A DNA stretch of 64,000 nucleotides from Nocardioides sp. URHA0032 (GTDB lineage Bacteria > Actinomycetota > Actinomycetes > Propionibacteriales > Nocardioidaceae): positions 310,001-374,000 of the forward strand of contig NZ_JIAV01000014.1 in the NCBI RefSeq assembly GCF_000620645.1, written 5' to 3'. The position numbers and the translations under genes are program-made. How positions within the stretch are numbered: the stretch's first letter is position 1; the number at the start of each line of letters is the position of its first letter. A model generated the notes under the pieces. That model was given only the letters and a program-made list of their open reading frames with translations. It made no database searches and was not told the DNA's origin. Below, one piece after another: positions 60,897 through 64,000 of the stretch.

Positions 60897-61976
60897 TCAG
60901 CCCACCAGACGCCCCGCGATCGCGTCGCCGACCTCGGGAGTACGGCGGGTGGTGCCCGGCTGACGGGCGGCGAGGTCGTCGATCACGGCGCTCTCGATGG
61001 CCGCGGCGGCGTCGGCGTACCCGAGGTGGTCGAGCAGCAACGACGCGGACAGGATGGCGGCGGTGGGGTCGGCCTTCTGCTGGCCCGCGATGTCGGGCGC
61101 CGAGCCGTGCACCGGCTCGAACATGGAGGGGGCCGTCCGGTCGGGGTTGACGTTGCCGGAGGCCGCCAGGCCGATGCCGCCGGTGATGGCGGCGGCGAGG
61201 TCGGTGATGATGTCGCCGAAGAGGTTGTCGGTGACGATCACGTCGAAGCGCGCGGGGTCGGTGGTCATGTGGATCATCGCCGCGTCGATGTGCATGTAGT
61301 CGGTCGTGACGTCGGGGTACTCCGCCGCCACCTGCTGGAACAGCCGCCACCACACGGCGCCGGCGTTCACGAGCACGTTGGTCTTGTGGACCAGCGTGAG
61401 CTTCTTGCGCGTCCGGCGCTGCGCGCGGGCGAACGCGTCGCGGACGACCCGCTCGACACCGAAGGCGGTGTTCACCGAGACCTCGGTGGCGATCTCGTGC
61501 GGCGTCCCCACGCGGAGCGCGCCGCCGTTGCCGGTGTAGGGACCCTCGGTGCCCTCGCGGACCACCACGAAGTCGACCTCGCCGGGGCTGGCGAGTGGTC
61601 CGGGGACGCCCGGGAAGATCCGGGACGGCCGGAGGTTCACGTAGTGGTCGAGCTCGAAGCGCAGCCGGAGCAGCAGGCCGCGCTCGAGGATGCCGGGCGG
61701 CAGGTTCGGGTCGTTGGGCCTGCCCCCGACGGCGCCGAGGAGGATCGCGTCGTGCTCGCGGATCTCGCGGAGCACGGAGTCGGGCAGCACCTCACCGGTG
61801 GCGAGGTAGCGCTCGGCGCCCAGGTCGTAGCGGGTCTGCTCGAACTTCACGCCGTCGGGGGACGCGACCTCGAGGACCTTGAGCGCCTCGGCGGTCACCT
61901 CCTGCCCGATCCCGTCGCCGGGGATGACGGCGAGCTGGAGGGTGCCTCCCGTGGTGCTGGAGTTCGAGGAAGTCAT
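60897..61976 (-). CDS. leuB: 3-isopropylmalate dehydrogenase
   Basis: NAD-dependent oxidative decarboxylation of 3-isopropylmalate in leucine synthesis. The 359-residue protein has PGDGIGQEV near 19, [13 protein letters not shown] near 140 and the metal-binding [25 protein letters not shown] near 245. It starts 10 bp after a 45-codon small ORF. leuCD lies 35 kb away, so the leucine genes are dispersed. Confidence 0.97.
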   Translation of the reverse strand: MTSSNSSTTGGTLQLAVIPGDGIGQEVTAEALKVLEVASPDGVKFEQTRYDLGAERYLATGEVLPDSVLREIREHDAILLGAVGGRPNDPNLPPGILERGLLLRLRFELDHYVNLRPSRIFPGVPGPLASPGEVDFVVVREGTEGPYTGNGGALRVGTPHEIATEVSVNTAFGVERVVRDAFARAQRRTRKKLTLVHKTNVLVNAGAVWWRLFQQVAAEYPDVTTDYMHIDAAMIHMTTDPARFDVIVTDNLFGDIITDLAAAITGGIGLAASGNVNPDRTAPSMFEPVHGSAPDIAGQQKADPTAAILSASLLLDHLGYADAAAAIESAVIDDLAARQPGTTRRTPEVGDAIAGRLVG

Positions 61977-61986
61977 GCGCCGGAGA

Positions 61987-62124
61987 CTAGTTGTCGTCCG
62001 GGCGCTGGCCGCCGTTGTCCCGCAGGTCGAGCGAGGCCTGCAGGGCGGCCTGGACGTTCTCGTGGCTGCGGGGGTTCTCGGGGTGGTGCTGGGCCGGACC
62101 CCAGTCGGGGTACATGTCGTACAT
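61987..62124 (-). CDS. 45-residue conserved-looking small protein upstream of leuB
   Basis: Starts [20 protein letters not shown] and ends [18 protein letters not shown] lies about 8 nt before the ATG. It has a central amphipathic helix ([13 protein letters not shown]) between polar ends. It is too short for standard gene finding but has a good ribosome site and sits 10 bp before leuB. Function unknown; co-transcription with leuB is likely. Confidence 0.6.
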   Translation of the reverse strand: MYDMYPDWGPAQHHPENPRSHENVQAALQASLDLRDNGGQRPDDN

Positions 62125-62525
62125 CGCAGTGCTCTCTCTCGTGTGGGTTCGTTCCGTTGCATCAGGTGTCCGTGGTCCCGGTACACCTGGAACGAAGATG
62201 ATCCGCTCGAGTGAGCGATCGGCTCGTGGATCACACGAGCTGAGGGAGAACCATCAGGAAGCGGGTCGCGCCGTGCTGCTGGACGCTCGTTCGCCGCGGA
62301 GACATCTTCGATCCAGATGTGCCCGAACCAGGTCGGGCGGAGAGACCGTCAACGCCGAACACCGCGGCGAGGTGGCCTCTCTCAGGCCCCGCCGCGGCAG
62401 TCGATGAGTACGAAGACGCTCCGCATGGTGCTCCGACCGTACGGTAGCCGGCCGCCACCGGCCACGAGATCGCACAGAGTGTTCGACATGCGAGACACAA
62501 GGTCCGAAATGGAAGACTCGGGGCC
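62125..62525. other. 400-bp region without a full-length gene
   Basis: Holds the probable leuB upstream region. On the minus strand a 14-codon ORF (62426-62382) reads M-R-S-V-F-V-L-I-D-C-R-G-G-A with GGAG 6 nt before its ATG and a VFVLI run, possibly a leader peptide. Short hairpins follow: GCCCGA/TCGGGC near 62321-62338, ACATCT/AGATGT near 62302-62320, AGGTGT/ACACCT near 62165-62190. No intrinsic terminator with a T-run is visible, so attenuation is unproven. Confidence 0.4.
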
Positions 62526-63092
62526 ATGAGCGCCCCTCCCGAGCTTCCCGAGGTCGTCGCGCGTGCGTTCGACGTGTCCCGCAAGGCGGGGTACGCGTCG
62601 TTCTGCCGCAACGAGACCGGCCGCCTGCTGGCCACCCTGGCCGCGACCCGGGACGGGACGATGGCGGAGTTCGGCACCGGCTGCGGCGTCGGTACGGCGT
62701 GGCTGCGCTCGGGCGTCCGCGGCGACGCGCGGATCGTGACCGCCGAGCTGGACGCGAAGCTCGCCGATGCGGCTGCCGAGATCTTCGAGGACGACCCGCA
62801 GGTCGAGGTGCTGTCCGCGGACTGGTCGACGCTGCTCGACAAGGGCCCGTTCTCGCTGCTCTTCCTCGACTCCGGCGAGCCCACCGAGGTGAGCGTCGAC
62901 TCGGTCGCCGACCTCGTCGAGGAGGGCGGCATCGTCGTGCTCGACGACTTCACGCCGTGCGAGCTCTGGCCGCCGCTCAGCTACGGGCGCGTCGACTCCC
63001 TGCGTGAGCAGTGGCTCACCGACGAGCGGTTCACGTCGGTCGAGGTGATGGTGGCACCGGACGCGTCGGCGCTGATCGCGACCAAGCGCTGA
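62526..63092 (+). CDS. Class I SAM-dependent methyltransferase (O-methyltransferase-like)
   Basis: A 188-residue Rossmann methyltransferase of the caffeoyl-CoA/catechol O-methyltransferase type: AEFGTGCGVGTAWL near 47-60 (SAM loop), TAELDAK near 73, LLFLDSG near 111 and VVLDDFTP near 138 (metal-site Asp). Acceptor unknown. Its 3' end overlaps the convergent YczE-like gene by 62 bp, the longest such overlap in the window. Confidence 0.85.
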   Translation: MSAPPELPEVVARAFDVSRKAGYASFCRNETGRLLATLAATRDGTMAEFGTGCGVGTAWLRSGVRGDARIVTAELDAKLADAAAEIFEDDPQVEVLSADWSTLLDKGPFSLLFLDSGEPTEVSVDSVADLVEEGGIVVLDDFTPCELWPPLSYGRVDSLREQWLTDERFTSVEVMVAPDASALIATKR

Positions 63093-63720
63093 CGTCCCCC
63101 AGGTCGACCGTGAAGGCCGGCAGCCACAGCTGGGTGAGCGGACCGATCGCCAGCGCGTAGAGCACCGTGCCGAGACCGATGGTGCCGCCGAGCAGGACAC
63201 CGACGATGACCACGGCGACCTCGAGGCCGGTGCGCACCAGCCGGATCGAGCGGCCGGTCCGCCGCGCCAGCCCCGTCATCAGCCCGTCGCGGGGTCCGCG
63301 CCCGAGCTGGGCGCCGATGTAGAGGGCGCTGGCCAGGCCGCAGAGCAGGATGCCGCCGACCATCAGTGCGACCCGCAGGACGATCGCGTCCGGCTCGTCC
63401 AGCAGCGAGAGCGTCGCGTCGGCGGCGAACCCGACGACCAGCGCGTTGGAGATCGTCCCGAGACCCGGGGTCTCGCGGAGCGGGATCCAGAGCACCAGGA
63501 CGACGAAGCTCATCAGCACCACGGCCTGGCCGATGGTGATCGGCAGGTGCCGGATCAGGCCGGAGTGGAGGACGTCCCAGGGCGCGAGGCCCAGGTCGCC
63601 GCGGTACATCAGCGCCAGTGAGACGCCGTACGCCACGAGCCCGACGTAGAGCTGCGGCAGCCGGCGCGCCAGGCGGCCGGCGCGGAGCTGGGCGATCGGG
63701 CCGAGGTCGACGAGGTTCAC
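63031..63720 (-). CDS. YczE/YitT-like membrane protein
   Basis: A 229-residue protein with five to six hydrophobic helices. The family signature is LYVGLVAYGVSLALMYRGDLGLAPWDVLHSGL near 24-55, then LGTISNALVVGF near 85 and QLGRGPRDGLM near 135. Members of this family are commonly divergent from a MocR-type regulator (YczR), as here. Transport substrate unknown. The Pro/Arg-rich C-terminal tail is encoded in the region overlapping the methyltransferase gene. Confidence 0.88.
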   Translation of the reverse strand: MNLVDLGPIAQLRAGRLARRLPQLYVGLVAYGVSLALMYRGDLGLAPWDVLHSGLIRHLPITIGQAVVLMSFVVLVLWIPLRETPGLGTISNALVVGFAADATLSLLDEPDAIVLRVALMVGGILLCGLASALYIGAQLGRGPRDGLMTGLARRTGRSIRLVRTGLEVAVVIVGVLLGGTIGLGTVLYALAIGPLTQLWLPAFTVDLGDVSAWSRSAPTRPVPPSPRPT

Positions 63721-63739
63721 CCCACCATTCTGCTGCAGG

Positions 63740-63764
63740 ATTGGCCTTCTCCTGAATAGCCAAT
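63740..63764. promoter_or_regulatory. Inverted repeat between yczE-like and MocR genes
   Basis: ATTGGC (63740-63745) and GCCAAT (63759-63764) form a perfect 6-bp inverted repeat with 13-bp spacer in the 62-bp divergent gap. MocR/GntR regulators bind such sites to control a neighbouring gene; assignment is inferred. Confidence 0.5.
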
Positions 63765-63782
63765 CGTGCGAGAGTGGCCTGC

Positions 63783-64000
63783 ATGACCCGCACGATCAGC
63801 GCTGCCAGGGTGGCCACCCTGGTCGGCGACTTCGACCGCTCCCCCGCGTACGCCGGGCTCGCCGACGCGCTGGTGCTGCTCATCGGCGACGGACGGATCA
63901 CGCTCGACACCCGGCTGCCCAGCGAGCGCGAGCTCACCGAGGCGCTCGGGGTCTCGCGGACCACCGTGACCCGGGCGTACGCCGAGCTCCGCGACGCCGG
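63783..64000 (+). CDS. MocR-type (GntR-aminotransferase) regulator, N-terminal part
   Basis: About 72 residues of a GntR-type winged helix are visible: YAGLADALVLLIGDGRI, LPSERELTEALGVSRTTVTRAYAELRDAG. The frame is open to the window end. The leading RVATLVGDFDRSPAYAGL segment and divergence from a YczE gene point to the YczR subgroup, which carries a C-terminal aminotransferase-like PLP domain, not visible here. GAGAGT lies 7 nt before the ATG. Confidence 0.85.
   Translation, partial: MTRTISAARVATLVGDFDRSPAYAGLADALVLLIGDGRITLDTRLPSERELTEALGVSRTTVTRAYAELRDA

Overview
This is 64 kb of very GC-rich chromosomal DNA from an actinobacterium, most likely Nocardioides or a close relative (family Nocardioidaceae; inferred from gene content, not from a search). 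Supporting signs are the HU protein with a long Lys/Ala/Pro tail, an F420 biosynthesis gene (cofC), an NdgR/LtbR-type IclR regulator facing leuCD, a TetR (BioQ-like) regulator facing a bioBAFD cluster, an Ada-AlkA fusion, and many start codons lying 6-8 nt after a TANNNT-like -10 hexamer (leaderless-type genes). The DNA is mostly core chromosome. I see no transposase, prophage, integrase or CRISPR array.

Layout. 1-6350: ammonium transporter (cut by the window edge), ftsY, a small membrane protein, a thioesterase and smc, all on the minus strand. 6508-15640: MFS exporter, a coiled-coil miniprotein, mutM, rnc, rpmF, a DUF177 protein, coaD, rsmD, recG and a FakA-like DAK2 protein, a nearly unbroken minus-strand run for DNA repair, RNA processing and CoA synthesis. 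15814-22529: rpmB, thiL, an Lrp-type ligand-binding miniprotein, a DUF3515 lipoprotein, ddl, a Cys/Met-metabolism PLP enzyme, gpsA, plsC, cofC. 22594-26449: hupB, leuDC and the divergent IclR regulator. 26666-31448: ogt, ada-alkA, an LCP cell-wall ligase and an N-acyl-D-amino-acid deacylase-like amidohydrolase. 31599-31875: tRNA-Glu(CTC) and tRNA-Gln(CTG), each with its own terminator. 31931-43796: CPBP protease, gltX, FAH hydrolase, penicillin-acylase family enzyme, VanY-type peptidase, a SigE-type sigma factor with a membrane partner, and a run of small accessory proteins. 43807-48645: bioQ-like regulator and bioBAFD. 48621-53786: YjbR, alpha/beta hydrolase, an SDR lacking its Tyr, methyltransferase, amidase, FMN reductase and TetR. 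53770-62124: cimA with a leader-peptide attenuator, a membrane Ser/Thr kinase, a zinc-ribbon polytopic protein, ilvE and leuB. 62526-64000: methyltransferase, and a YczE-like membrane protein divergent from a MocR-type regulator that runs off the window.

Themes. Branched-chain amino acid synthesis is spread over three places (leuCD; cimA; ilvE and leuB). The most striking regulatory element is upstream of cimA: a nine-codon reading frame with three consecutive Ile codons, a long hairpin, then a strong intrinsic terminator just before the gene, as expected for attenuation by isoleucine. Other highlights are a 17-bp bidirectional promoter between two apparently leaderless genes, a BioQ-type operator overlapping the bioB promoter, DosR-like boxes before an unlisted small Cys-rich gene, and four separate repeat or palindrome arrays. 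Long ORFs antisense to real genes are abundant because of the base composition and are omitted.
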